A stretch of DNA of 64,000 bases. Source: Girardinichthys multiradiatus (lineage: Eukaryota > Chordata > Actinopteri > Cyprinodontiformes > Goodeidae). Every line of letters begins with the position of its first letter. Positions within the stretch are counted from its first letter, which is position 1. Shown here piece after piece: positions 12,958 through 27,000 of the stretch. The notes beneath the pieces were generated by a model, which ran no database searches, was not told where the DNA came from, and saw only the letters and a program-made list of their open reading frames with translations. The DNA is taken from the NCBI RefSeq assembly GCF_021462225.1, contig NC_061818.1, forward strand, positions 16,079,462 to 16,143,461, given 5' to 3'. A program made the position numbers and the translations under genes.

Positions 12958-14247
12958 ACATAAAGATATATGCATAATATATCTTATAACGCATTAAATC
13001 TGAAACGCATGGCCAAATCAGCACAGAAATGATTCACTAGACACAAAATCAACCTTTTTCTAAGACCATCTCTAGTTACTGTGCCTCACAGAAGACAAAC
13101 CAAAAGTGCCTCGTTTGCAGCTTTGCATAATTAACACCCATTGGCTTGTTTATCTCAAACAAAAGTTGTTTAGCCCTTTCCTAATTCTTAATTTGGAAAT
13201 AATCAACTGAGCTACAAGAATCAGCTAAAACTGTGCTTTATGGAGTAAAGTAAAGACTTAGCTACTCTAAATTAATCTTGCATTAATACACCTGAGGTTT
13301 CTGGGCATATCTGGCTCAGTTTTAAGGTTGTGCTTCCATATTAGAAAGGCATTTTGTTGTGAAAAACACATATAAATCACTGAGACATGTCCCAGCAGCT
13401 GGGCAGCATGAGCAGCTGATCTGGGGTCACAGCTGTAGAAACACATGCAAATTATAATTACATCCTCTCATGTAAAGATACACACAAACAACAACAAGCA
13501 CAAACAAAGCCGGCAGAGGTGGAGCAGCCAAAACCATCAGGGGAGCAAAATGCTGGCAGACACCAGCGGTCCCTCAGGAGGAGGCTGCAGAGGGCTTTCG
13601 TATGCACACTCACACATTCATCTACATCTAGCCTTATGAGGACAATCGCTGGCATAATGCACAGTCTTTACCCGGGCCTTTATCCTAAATCTTCACGTCT
13701 TCAAAGTCGTTTCCAAGATATTTAATTGTGCAAAATTCAAACTGGTCCATAAAGATCTGACAATCCTGGAAGCAACACATGACCTTCAGGATATAAACAC
13801 CTTCTTTGCTTGTAAACACAAATCCCTGCTACAACCCCTCTTGCAGGCCCATGGATCTGAATAGCAGGAAGCTTGCGGCAGTGAGCTGTTTTGTTCATCT
13901 CAGGTGTCTCAGAAGATATCTGGGTCATGTCTGGTTCATGTTTTTCAGGACAAAAGGTCTAATCTGTGCCATCAAAAACCCATTGAGAACATCAGGTCTG
14001 GAGCCAGGGTTCGATGAAAATCCTGTTTATTTTTCTGAATGCAGTTTAAAAATGGGGCTGAAGGTTACTGTTTTGGAAGCTTGTCTTACACATTTCAATG
14101 TCAATGCAAGTAAGATAATGCTTTGGTGCCAGTTTTTATCCCCAGTGAGAAATAAAGCACAAGTTAGGTGTTGGTGATATAGATAAAATCTTCTGATGTA
14201 CTTTACATAATTTATATAGTGATATCAGTCTAATCCATGACACAAAA

Positions 14248-15369
14248 TCAGCTATATAGATAAATAATGCATATCAAATCTAACAAGATTCTGTACGGCG
14301 GCGTTTTTCTGGGATCTTCAAAACACAAAACGGATGTGACTGATGAAATCCATGCCGTAAGATATGCAATAACATAAAGTGCATCCGTGTAACAGGAGGT
14401 CAACATTTTAACAATTTGAGGCAGAAAGCTGTGTAGCAGTCTGGTGATTCTGCTTTTGATGCTGCTCTGCAATTTGTCTGAGGGCAGCAGAACTAAACGT
14501 TTATGGAGAAGTATGGAAATGTTCAGAGACCTGTTCCTGCAGCGGTCCTGAATCAAATCCTGGAGCAAGGGTAAGAGACACCAACACTTTTAGCTGTCTT
14601 CACTATCCTCTGCAGGGCACTCCTGTCTAGCATGTACCTAGAGTACCATGCTGAGATGTTGGTAGGGGGTGATATTTGTTTCAGATTTCTTACAAAGTGT
14701 ATTTTCAGTTGGGCTTGTTTTAGGATCCCAGTAGTCATCAGATATTTGTACTCCAAGGAACGTAATGCTATCTACTCTCTCTACTGCACAGTTGCTGATA
14801 CTGAGCGGTGTGTGCTCAACATCATTAGTTTCATCTAGATTTAGCTTAATGTTGTCTCTGTTCCAGCTCTCTAGCTCTTTGGCTTCCTCCCTGTACATGG
14901 AGTCATCATCCTCATGAAAGTCGTGCAAGTGTGGTACCATCTCCATAGTTAAAGATCCAGTTTCCCTCGTGTGTTTAACAATGAAAACAGCAATGGACCA
15001 AGCACACAACCCTGAGGAACCCTAGTGCTGAGCGATGTGATCGAGCTGAAGGTGGTCTGTCCAAATGTGAACTGACTGTAGTCTCTCAGTCCAGAATTTC
15101 AGAATCTAGAAACAAGCAGCAGTGTTGGGACCAAACAGGAGAGGTTTCTCCATCAGTCTCCGAGGAATAAATGCATTTGATGCTCGGCTAAAATCAAGGT
15201 ACAGGATTCTAATACTATGTCCAGAGGAATGAGTATTTTCTGCAAAGTGATGGAAATTGTGTCCTCCGTCAATTGTTTGGTGCAATAGGAGAACTGGTTT
15301 TAGATCTAGCGGCGCAGAAAGGTTGGTGGTACTAACATTTAATTTTATAATAGAAATATGTTTTTTCAA
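14248..15369 (-). mobile_element. degenerate L2/Rex-type LINE, 3' half of reverse transcriptase ORF
   Basis: Minus-strand pieces in several frames keep the order of fish LINE RT carboxy regions: DFSRASNAFIPRRLMEKPLL (15369 side), NLDETNDVE, ERVDSITFLGVQISDDYWDP, DRSALQRIVKTAKSVG, then a basic tail near 14300-14500. On the + strand caatggaccaagcacacaac near 14990-15010 is the complement of a decayed VPQGSVLGP block. Many frameshifts; inactive. Confidence 0.75.
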
Positions 15370-17000
15370 TGTTTATGCATATCTTTGTCTGCTGAATTTT
15401 CTAAAGATATGCTTAAATAATAGATAAACGTGTAATTCTGGATTGTGAATATTATAGAGAAATAGGACGAGTATCACAGGGTATCTGTCTTTTGTTAAAT
15501 TAATAATTAAATTCAGTTCAAAAGAAATAAACCAATGTGTGTTACATTTTAATTATAAGTAAATATTTTGCTAAGACTACTTGTCACATGATTAAAATTA
15601 TACTTTTTATGACTGAATCTTTATATGACCATTAAATCTTGATGTTGGACAACTCCATATTTAACCTCATGACAACTAGAAGATATAACACCAACAAACC
15701 CGTAGCAAAGCCTTTTTGGTGCCGTTATCTATGAATATCCTCTTTTTCATAGAAAGTAGACCTTGTGCATTTCTTCTGTGTTATTCGTCTTCTCAATCTC
15801 CAGCCGATTGGGGCGGATGGTCGCTCACGAGTCAGGTCCACATTGAGGGTTTCTTGCTGTTAAAAAAGGGGTGGTTCCTCTCCACTGTTGCCCTGCTAGT
15901 TCAGCACTCAGCTGGGCTTAATAAGATGGATAGCTTTTACCAATTGGCAATGTGACCCACTAAATCTGACAGTACTGCATTATCATTTGGACTGAACTTG
16001 GCTGGATCTAAACCTGACTATAGGATTAGACCAGGGGTCTCCACCTCCAGTCCTCGAGAGCCAGTCCTGCAATTTTTAGATGCAAACCTGCTCCAACACA
16101 CTTGAAACAAATAGCCTAACAACGTCCCCAGGGTGTCATCAAGTTCTGCAGAGGTCTGGTAATGAAACGTTCATTTGTTACTGTGATTGAACAGGAAGCA
16201 CCAACTTTGCACCACTCTGGAGTCTGTATATTTGCACATGAGTTGGACCTATTAGTCCTCTAAAGGACCTTAAAGATGACATTTGTTTTTGATCTTGCAC
16301 TATATAAATGTACTAATCTGAACTGAATGTGCAGCTGCTTAGTTCCCCAGGCAACCAGCTGGCTAAACTCGGAGTAACGTTATTTTTACATTCACAAATG
16401 TCACAACATTTCAGGCCAATCCAGCCAGTAGTTCTTGAGGTCTTTCCATCAGAACCTTGAGTTTGAAGAAGTTTCAAAGGAATAATGCAATCTCCTAACA
16501 AGCTCACATTATTAGGACCTGGCTCGACCAGGGAAAAGGAGAAGTAACTTAACATCCAGTGGGATTGGCTAGAAGTGGTTCAATGTTGAACCTCTTTTTG
16601 ATTAAAAAAAAAAAAAAAAAGAAACAGGGAAAAATAATGAAAGTTAACAATAAAACTGTCAAGGAAATCAAAAGCAAACTTAAATCCACCCAGAAGGTAA
16701 ATGTACTCATAGCATACATTTATTTTCATTATTTTCAATAAAGGTTCTGAACAATCCTACTCCATCCTCTGTGCATTTAATCTTTATAGCTGTGGGTGTG
16801 TATGAGTGACGTTGGTAGGATTCTCCTTTATTTTTGTCAAATCGCATCAGCTGAGCAGGCCCTTGGTTGTCTAAACGAACAGTCATTAGCTGATACTCCT
16901 CTAATTATCTCCAAATCTGGCGGTGTCCTCAGGGGCTTAAAATAACAATAGAGAAGTCGCAGTTTAACAGTGTCCTGGCAAACTCTCCATGCCCCCTGAA
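15370..17000. other. intergenic, no gene seen
   Basis: Apart from the MITE fragment at 16028 and an A run at 16602-16620, nothing recognisable on either strand. Confidence 0.6.
16028..16200 (+). repeat. hAT-like MITE fragment
   Basis: It begins caggggtctccacctccagt and continues with ctcgagagccagtcctgcaa, then a 'tcaagttctgcagaggtctggtaat' type interior. This resembles a very common short teleost hAT-type MITE. Only the left end is recognisable. A relative with the opposite end preserved lies at 43370-43560. Confidence 0.6.
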
Positions 17001-17400
17001 CCCGTTTACATTTTATCCTGTTGCAAACATAAACATGAGTGTAGTTTTGATTGGGATTTTGTGTGACAGATCAGCACGATATTGTGATGAGGAAGAAAAG
17101 GAATTTCCAATTTAGTCTGATACAGCTTATGGAAATACCAGTTCAATGAATTCCTATCAGAAGTTGCCTCGTTAGTAAACAGAGTCCATCTCTATGTAAC
17201 GGAGTCAGCGGAAGACACGCACCTAAACACCTAAACTGATGGGCCAGGCAAGGATAGCATGAATCAGGGATGCAACGGTGAAGCTCATGGCATCTCTGGA
17301 GGAGCTGCAGAAAGGTGGGAGAAACTGTTCACAGGACAATCATTAGTTGTGCCAAAAAAAATGTTTACTTATTTGGTATGTAAAATGCTAATTGAGGCAG
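17000..17400 (+). mobile_element. Tc1-like relic
   Basis: It has the left-arm style sequence 'gttgcaaacataaacatgag...gattgggattttgtgtgacag' and, at 17270-17370, 'atctctggaggagctgcagaaag...tcacaggacaatcattagtt', matching the transposase lead region seen in other copies (compare 49605-49680). Frame lost. Confidence 0.6.
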
Positions 17401-17689
17401 AAAACTACCCTGAACACACCCAGTTTTCATGCTGAAACAGGAGACAGCGTGTGGCCAAGTAATTTGTCACACTCATATCAAGCACACTTGGCTGAACAAA
17501 GGAGAACTCTCTCTGAGAAACATCACAAAGCCTGGGCTGATGCTGCGATTGGTGGAGAGCACCCCCACTCTGTCACGTGATTGGTGTGCAGCCTCTGGGC
17601 TCAGCTAACATGAGTCAGCCCATTTCTCCTGCATGGGACGGGCGGAGGCACAGGCTAGCATAAGGCAGAATATTGAGGCAACGAGAACA

Positions 17690-18080
17690 AAACTTTATTA
17701 GAAAACACACCTGTTAGACAAAAATACAGAAGGAATGCTAGTTTCAATGATTTATTTTCCTTTTATACATTTTTATTACTCAAAATATCTGTATAAACCA
17801 GACATAAATTGCCTCAATTCTCAGCTGTCCATCCGTTCTGTTTGGGTCTGTAAAGAGAAAAAGATGAAAAAAGGGAACATCCTCTTGAATATTGAGCTCC
17901 AACAATTAGCAGAAGGCAAAGAGCGCAGATGTCTCTTAATTTCCCCATAAATGCAGTTTTGATTTCAGTGTTTGTTATGCAAGAGAGGATTTGTTCATCA
18001 GAAATGAAAGCTCTAATGTGACAAGCTTGGCTATAAAGTAGTGTTTGCATTTGAACAAGTGGCACACTCACCACACAGTG
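17690..18080 (-). other. rnf216: rnf216 3' UTR (extent inferred)
   Basis: Reverse-strand AATAAA signals (TTTATT on +) lie at 17751-17756 and 17694-17699. Either could end the transcript; no repeat intervenes. Confidence 0.5.
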
Positions 18081-21000
18081 TTAGTAGCGTCTGTAGTAGT
18101 GTGGTGGGGGTCCATAGTGCATGGGCAGGTCCATGTTGTGGTGGGGGTTGAAGGGCGGGTTGTGGTTGTGCTGGTTATTATTGTTCAGGGGGGGCAGGTG
18201 TTGCAGCGGGGGCACATAAGGTGCCGGGGGCAGCCGAGGTATGATGATCTGGTGGTATATCCGGCCCTGTGGGGGGGCTGGCGGGTGGTAGCGAGCACGT
18301 GGAGGGACGAACAGGGGGGCTTGTACCGCTTGAGGAGGTTGAGGAGCTGGGAGCGGGGCGTTCGGTTGGGGTGGGTTTTCTGGGGGGGGACCCACTCGGG
18401 GCCGTTTAGCGTCGGTGGTGACCTCCGATGGCAGGCCAACCCTCTTCCCCGAATTATCTGACAGAAGAAGAAAATAAAACAAGAAATAAGCCTAATAATA
18501 CAAAAGACATCTCTCAGTTTCTTATCAAGCTTTAAAGGAGCAATGGATGAATGGACAGATGACAGATAAGGGAGGGATGGATGATAGCACACAGACGGAT
18601 AGATGGAATAAAAAGGGACTGACAGACAGACAAATATTTTCAGAATTCCTGTTAAACCTTTTCCTTCCACTCAACTTTCTATTAATATACCTGTATACAG
18701 CACTCCAAGTTACCAGTTTCTTCAGCACTGGGCTTTTGTGGAATGTAATGAATGGATATAATGAGTTTTACTTTTTGAGCTTAATTACTAAAATAAATTA
18801 ACATTTTGATTATATCCTAATTTATTCAGATGCACCTGTATTAGATTAAAAAGGCCTGGGAGTCTGAATCTTTCCTGCCAGGAGCAAAAGATTTGCTTTC
18901 TTTTAGAAACATTTAAGAACAGACGAGACCAAGTTAAGGGAAACAGTAACAAAACCTTTGGCTTACTGACCTGCACACTTCTTACTCAGCTCAGCTTCAC
19001 CTTCCTTCTGGATCTCCTGAATGATTCGCTCATCGTCTTGCTGCAGAAACACACACAAAAGAAACTGGTTTATGAAAGCTCTGGACCAACCCTACTTTAA
19101 ATCAAAACCAGGTAAAGTAACAGAACTGCGTCAGCTGTGTGTCACAGGAATGCTAAAAAAACACTTTTACCTCTATTAGTAGTTTTGTTTTTTATTCTAA
19201 ATGTGACAGAGGTCCAACCAGGAGCAACTGATGCAGGAAAACCCAAAGCTGATCTGTGATCACATGTGTGGTACTTGCAACATTTCTCTAAACTTAAGAA
19301 GTTCTTTGGAGCTGTAATAATAATAATAAAAAAATAATGAAACAGGAGGTCAGGAGCTCACAGTCAGGGTTCCTTCACATTGTCATGCCAACATAAAACA
19401 TGACTAAATTCTAACTTTTAGTACTTTTAAAAGGAAAAAATACTAAATCTCACCATATATTTCTACAATGGCACCTAGACAAAGAAGCGACTGGAAGAGT
19501 GAAGGTGGGCAGATGGATGGACATACATATGACTTTAAGATAACAGAGAAGGGAATAAAGTCAGTTAATATTTTTCCATTAATTTTCATTTTCAGTGATT
19601 GTTTGCCTTATCTTTGTTGCTGATTAGAGCAGGGGCTCCCAAAGTGGGGGTCAAGATCCCCCGGGGGGGTCGCCAGACACCAAGTGGGGTTTGGCAAGAT
19701 GATTTTTAGAATCATCGTGATGTGACCCCTGAGGTGTACGTAGGGCCAAAAGGGACAAAATCTAATAAATAAATATATCACGAAATAAATAAATGCACCA
19801 TTAAATGTGCCATTAAAATATTATTTATTTAATACATTATTAATTATTAAATAACCATGTCCTTATGAAATGCACAATTAAAATACTTGTACCCCATTAA
19901 ATCATAAAATATATATATTTTGATTAAATCAAATAATTAAATGTCATTAAAATGTTATTATTTTAAATCTTTAGGGGGTCGCCAATCTCTGGTACTGTTA
20001 TTTGGGGGGGTCACAGGTAGAAATGTTTGGGAACCCTGAGGTTAGAGGGCACCTGCCTCCCTTCAGCATCTCTTTACTGGCCTAACTTTTAATCCCTTCC
20101 TTTGGCTTTGCTGTCATGGTGAGCTCCTTGCCAGCTCATGAGCTTCTGCAGAGTGGCTGGAGCTTCTCCAACTCCTTCACCAGCTGGGAGCTAAATGATG
20201 CTTCTGGTTACCAGAGATGCTGAAGCCAAGCCACTGTGGGTAAACAAGGAGTCAGATGATGGATAAAAAAGGTTTGGGGCAACTAGTACCCCAGACCTGT
20301 TCTGCTGGCTTCGTGCTGCAGCTGACGCAATGTTACAAGACAGCAACTATTTCAGGGCATGTTTTAACCAGCCTGGCTAGGATGTCAGTGTTTTGTGTTG
20401 AGACGCACCGTGGGGTCAGTCCAGAGCGAGCACTTGCGACAGTGTCGGCAGGGGGCACCGGGGGAGCGGGCGTGCTGGCAGAAGTGGTTGTAGCCCGTGA
20501 TGGGCTCTCGGCACAGGTAGCACATAAAGCTGCCGCAGCGGCACGACATCCGATTGCAGCCCTCTGACTTCACCAGCCCCGTCCCGCACTTCACGCACTT
20601 CCTCACACGGGCTGCTGTCATGCGCTCCTCACTGCAGCACAGGGGGAAAACGGACAGGGTTCACATTTCATAATATGACATTTTCTACAATGATGCGAGA
20701 TCAAGACAATACTTGGATCACTTAGTCTGGAACGTTTCAGGTTTTTACTTGTGTTGTTGAGTGATCAAGAATGTCCCCACAGTATGATGCTGCTGCCACC
20801 GTGTTTTACCATGCGCATGGTGTTTCTAGGATGGTGGTCAGTGTTATTTTTTTGTTTTTAAATCACTTATGCCATCTAGGCCAATAATAAATTTCTTCTT
20901 GCTTCTACGTGGCTTCTGGGAAACTGCAAGAGTGAATTCTTCTGTCTAGTTTTGTCCTGTTATAACCACATGTCAACTGATTTATCTACCAGATCTCTTC

Positions 21001-24000
21001 CTTTGTCTCTCAGCACCAGGAAGGAAGCTGCTCTGAAAACAGGAAGTGCTGCCTCAGAGCCTGCTGGGCTCAGAGGAAGCAGCTGGCCCACCGGCCCGGC
21101 TGCTTCCTGGAGTGTTGTCCGGGAAACTGAGATGTTTACCCAGCATCCTCTTCTGCGAGAGGGATGGGAGATGGAAAAACTAACAGGGCCTGAATCCAAA
21201 TGTGCACAAAGAGTCAAAATGGGTAAAAAAAAATAAATCTGCAGAAAAATAAAGTTTTTGTCAGTGGGGCGGCACATGAGATATACTTTGCCTAACTAAC
21301 TAGCACTGCTGAATGCAGATGTTCTTAATGGGAAAACAGGGTAGATTATATTCAGTACTGTGTCTAAAATGCTGGAGAAATGTGCTTTCCATTAAATACC
21401 CATATTCACGTTCGTTTTAGAAGAATACCAACAATAAAAACCAGATGTTTTGGAAGATTCTGTGATCCACTTACAACAGCACTCTCATTCGAATCTCGTC
21501 TCTCTCCAGGACCTGCTCACAGGTTTTTCCCACATGCTGCTTCCACTGGACATGACATTTCCTACAGCTCTCCTAAAGAAGCAGAAAAAAATACTAATCA
21601 GGCGAGGATGGTGAGAAATCTGAGAGGTAAAATCAAAAGCTGCAGTTACAGCAGCAAGTCGGGAGACTGAATTTATTTGACCATTTTTCTGTGAAAAACT
21701 CGACTTGATAGGGAGGGTCTGTAAACATCAAATGTCAAGTCTTGCCACTGATTGTCAAGTATATTTAAGTCTGGACTTTGATCAGCTGAAAACAACAGTG
21801 ATCGATGGGAACTACCCCAAGTTCATCTGTACGAAGGTAACTGCAAGCAAATCTTCCATTTTGTGTCATATTTACATCGTACGCTTAGTGGTTAAATTAA
21901 AGGTTAATGCTTAACACTAGTTGCTTTGGGTGGTTTGCGTGTAGATATATGTTGCAACTTCTCGTGGCACAAGTTTAGGCTTTGCTATGATCAGTTAACA
22001 TTACGCCAACTTTGCACGAAGTGTTTAGTAGGTTGTAATGTAAAATCTAGACTCCTAATACTGAATTTCAGTATGTATGAATTGAACTTCATGCCTTGAA
22101 ATAACGTCACTCATCTGATGTACGACTCATTAGAAAGGCTTTTTGCCTAGTGTTGGCTGATAAGGTAAAAATGCCTCACCAAATGCCTCAGATATCATCA
22201 TGAGCTTTACTATCTCCACCCTTCCAACAATCTTGTCGTCAGAGGTTAGTTCACCCTGGGTTACATTTCCTCGTGGGTGGAGCGTCATGTCATCTGTAGC
22301 CCTGGCTGAAGGTTTAGGGTCCTAACAGCTTTTCCTCCAAGATTTTTCCACATTTCCTCTGTCTGTTTTCCCAATGAACCTGGACCAGCTCCCTGTCCAT
22401 GCAGAAGACAAGCATTCGCACAGGATGATGCAGCCACTACCGTGTTTCACATAGCGTTTTCTGTATGTAGGCCAAAGAGTTGAAGTTTGATCTCATCTGA
22501 CCAGGGCATCTTCTTCAACATGGTTGCTACGTCCCTTAAATGGGTTTATGTATTATTTAGAGGCATCAGTGTGAAAGGGGCTGAACACAAACGGCCGGCA
22601 CACTTTTCAATTTAAAAATAAAATCTAAATATGTTCTCCTTCCACACAGTTATGCACTACTCTGTGATGGTCTATCACATTAAATCCCAATAAAGTACAA
22701 ACAAGGTTGTGCTTATAAAGTGACAAGAATTGAAAAGGTTCAAGGGCAATGTACATGTAGCCTTCTGTAAGTCACTGCAGCTGTTGGTACCCCAAAGTGC
22801 ATCCTGCACACCACATCCATCCATCTTCTCTGACATCTTCCTATTAGAGAGGACCACTGCAATCAGAGTAACGCTACCCCTCAGCATCTGCTCTGTATGT
22901 TGCTACTATGGCCACTGCAGGGACTCTGATTTGCGCAGACACAGACACCTAGGTGCGGCTTTTTGCTTTAAATCTTGTCTGCCGCTGCAGACTGCTTGGT
23001 TGCCTAGGAAACAAGAACAAAACTCCATCCTGCTTTGTGTTGTCAGAGCAAGCGGGTGGATGAGCGACGAGCGAGGAGGCCGGCGTTGCTGCACATGCCC
23101 ACCTCAGCTCGGATTTGTTCATTTCTCTCCCCTCACTAACCCTTAGCTAAGTGGTGTTGCCATTAATATTTAAGTTGCTCATCTAATATTGAAGAGCGCG
23201 GCACATGACAGCTGACGCAGCACAGTGTGACTGATGTCTATAAAACAAAATCTAATCTGACCTTTGCATGGGAAGACAAGTCACACCTTCTATGTCCTGC
23301 AGCCTCTGTGTGCATCCTGAAATCGCTGTTCGAGTATGCATGTCAGGAGAGTTTGCATAAAGCAGCTTTTTATTTGCTTTCACAGTATTTCCTGAGACAG
23401 CTGTGTGTGTGCAAGTTCAGCCAAAGGATGGGGAACTGGATCGGAGGAGTTATTGTTGGCGTTTGCAGCAGGAGAGATGACAAAGCACTAAAGGACATTA
23501 AAGACAAAATAAGCAAGAAAACAGGAACCAGTCTTCAGAGAGAAGTGGCGAAAAAACCCAGATCAAACAAAGAGAGACAGAAAATCTAGAGGGGAGAAAA
23601 GACAGAGACGGAGTATAGAAAGATCGCCCCCTAGCTGTGATAGAGAGCAGCAACAGGAACAAGACTGGAGACAGTGAAAGCATGCATGTGACAAGCGGCT
23701 GACTTGTTTAAAGAACTGATTGAAAAGCAGGAAGACACCTGAACTCTTATAGCTCGGCTAAAAATACAGACGGGGACGTCAGAGTCCGACCTTAAAAGAG
23801 GCGTGGCTTTGCCTGCCTCAGAATGCTTCACCTGGACGAGGCTAAGGTGTGTCAGAGGTCTTACACTCCTTATGAACAAAAGGAAACATGTACTTTAATA
23901 AACCCCACCTTTTCATATCCATCCGTTTTACACCTCGCTCTAACTTGTCTCTGGTGCCTTTTTCTCTTTGGGAACTGCCCTCCCTACTCCCATTCATATA

Positions 24001-27000
24001 TTTTCTCTCCTCCTATCCATGCACTCTAGTGCTGCAGCAGGCCTTATAAGGCAGTGCAGGCTGTTTGCTGAGCTTTTGGATGTGGGGGTGGCTGCATCAA
24101 GTCTGTACAGAAGTAAGTTTTTAATTGTGAGGTGGCTGAAGAGATGCCCCCCCCCCAGAAGAGAATCATACTGCCTTGGAAAAAAATGTGCACCTTTTGA
24201 AGAGGCACAGACAGAAAGAGCCATAAGCTAAAAGAACAAAAACTGAACTTTTTAACCTATCCATGTGTCATTTTGCCACCATTTCAGTCAATTATGCACT
24301 ACTTTGTGTTGGTCTATCACAACATCCCAATAAAATACACTGGAACATGTGGTTGTAACGTGTCAAAATGTGGATAGGTTCAAGAGCTAGAGGTAGATAC
24401 CTAGCAAGGCCGTCCAGATCTTAGATTCCTTTGTGTTCTGTAAGCAAATACAGGCCAGACGCATGTGGGTCACATTAACATCCGCTGTTCTACACGCACA
24501 CATACATGCGTCTCAGACAGAGAGTTCTCTAGGCCGCGGGTGACAGAATCTGGGCCAAAACAGAGCTGAAGCATTTGAAATTATGCTAGCACTCTTTCTA
24601 ACCAGTAAGAAACCAGCAAAAGGGAGGTGGACGGTGCAGCTAGCCAATGGGGGCAGCTGGATGGAGTTAAAGTGGGCGGGCTTATGGGAAGAGTGTTAGT
24701 TACATAATGAAACACCTCCCTGGAGGTATCTGGAGGGCTGTGGGGCAACATCTGACTAATGGCTTGACTGGAACAGGCCCCTGCATCTGTTTAACTGTAT
24801 CCAGGTGTGTGTGTGTGTGTAGCAAACAACAAAACACACCCTGATGTTTTTACACATAATAAAAGAAGAAGCATATTTCAGTAGCGAAAAGCTTGCTACC
24901 AGGAAGGATCGTAAAAACAACAGTTCAAGCATACGATCCTCTATGAGCTAACTATTAAAACATGCAAATCAGCAATGGATCGGACCCAAAGAACCCAGAA
25001 TTTGCTGAACTTCTGTTCTGGGTCATGAGCCAGTCTCTGTACAGGAAAACAACTATCCAGGATCCTCGGTGAACCTCTGGCTCCACCTAGAGGTCAATTA
25101 CAGAAAGTTACATAGCTCTGAAATTAATTACTTGTTCAGAGAGGGTCTGATTACTGCTCTGAAAACATCCATAGCTTCATCTAAAAGGTCCCATCTGGCA
25201 AAGCAGAAAAAACGAAAAGGAAACTAATAATGAGACCGAAAGCACATTTTCAGTTTCTCCTTTAAATTCCCTGGGAAAGTTTCTGTGGAAACTACCCGTG
25301 ATACCAGATGGCAGTACCTTGTAAAACCGGCTGTGGGTCTTTGGGGATATGTTTCTACTAGCTTTGCATGCCTAGATTAGAATATCTACCCATTCCTTTT
25401 TGCTCTGGAAAGAGGTATGAATATTTTCACAAAGACATCAGCATAAGTTAATTATTTGAAAAAAGACAAACTCTTATGTCCTTTATTCCATCTAAAACAA
25501 GTAGGTATTAGTTGAATGATGCCTAGTTCCTTTAACACAAAGCCACATGACAAAAGTACACATTTCTGGGATAGACACAAATTATCTACTCTTATTCAAC
25601 AATAGAGATAAGAGTCTGTGTATTTGGATCTAATCGGGCCGTGGATGTGAGTAGAAGTAACTTCTTCTGAGCCAGGGACTTACCAAAAGCAAAACATCAG
25701 GGGAGTGACTATGTTGTATGAATGAGAACCGGCTGCATATTTGTACGTTTGAGTATTTCTCCCAAACATTTTTGACTGGAATTCCTGCGATAGCCTCACC
25801 GGAGAGATAAAACAGGGAGGAAGAGACAGGAGACGACCTCGCCAGAAGGAGCCGTTTATCTCCTCCAGAAAGTTGCTCATCAATCTCTCTCACTTTGATT
25901 AGATGCAAGTTCAAGAGGCACTGATGAGATTTATGCTGAAGGGAAAGCAGTTTAATTTATGACAGCTAGTATCGGAGCTGATTAGATTTATATGAGACAA
26001 CGGAGTTTTAAAAGGAAAAGTCAGCAGAATAAAAGCGGCAGAGGCGAGGAACTGAATCGAAGAGCGGGACTGACCTTGCGGCAGCGAGGGTTGGGGCAGC
26101 TAAACAAAGACATGTCTTTGTCCAACAGGGCTGGAAAGTTACAAAACGGACACCTGCGAAAGTCAGAAGGACGTGTCAGGAGGTGAAAAGAAACACATTT
26201 GTTGCAGCTCCTTCCCTTGTGGTCATGTGGGGCTATGTCGTGAAAGCACCATCAGAACAAACACTCACCTAACTAATTCATCAGCACATGTGGCTGCCAC
26301 CGCCTCCTCGGCTTGCCTCTCGTTGTATCTACACAGAATATTATCAGGAAGGACCTTCTGCAGCTCACACATGGGGTACGAGCACGGACAGCCGTCCTCC
26401 ATGCAGCTCAGCTCCGACTGCAACACCAACACAGACGCTTGTTGTTACAAAGATAGTTCATGTTGGCCAAATAAAAACAAGATCTGTCACAAAGCTGCAT
26501 TTTATCTACCATGTACTGTAACACATCACCTTTACTGAGTAAAAAAATGAGCCACTATCCTTTTAGAAGAATGTGAACGGCTACAGAGCCTTCCACAAGT
26601 ATTTACACCTCTTTTGGTGAATAAGAACCACAAACTTGAATAGATTTCACTGAGATTTTACGTGACGGATCAAAGTGAAGAGGAATGACAAAGAAAAGAT
26701 GGTTTTCATGATTTTCACCCAACAAAACTCTGAAAAGTGTGGCATGCTGAGTGCTTCGCGGTATGTCTCTATCAGCTCCTTTCTCTTTGCAATTAAGCTC
26801 TAACATGTTTTATTTTAGGACCGCCCTGTTTCTAGCTCCATCCATCAGCCAATCAAGATCCCCGTCACTGCTGAGGAGATCCCCACAGCATGATTCCATC
26901 ACTACCATGTTTCACCACGGGGCATGGTGTGTTCACAGGGATCTACAGTTAGTTTTCCACTACAGATTGTGTATTTGTGCTACAAAGTTCAGCTTTAGCC

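Larger units (their letters stand above)
21573..26074 (-). other. rnf216: large rnf216 intron
   Basis: 4.5 kb. It contains Tc1-like remnants at about 22310-22740 and 24250-24400, a canonical-looking X-box at 22999-23012, and a short GT run near 24804-24820. No other exon-like similarity. Confidence 0.7.

Noticed and set aside
18045..18670. Several overlapping open frames on both strands (138, 133, 161 codons)
   Set aside because: Only the frame ending at 18081 joins the rnf216 exons; the others are open because of the GC-rich Pro codons.
23227..23589. 120-codon + strand ORF with ...[12 protein letters not shown] end
   Set aside because: Lies within an rnf216 intron, low-complexity basic tail, no splice or family support.
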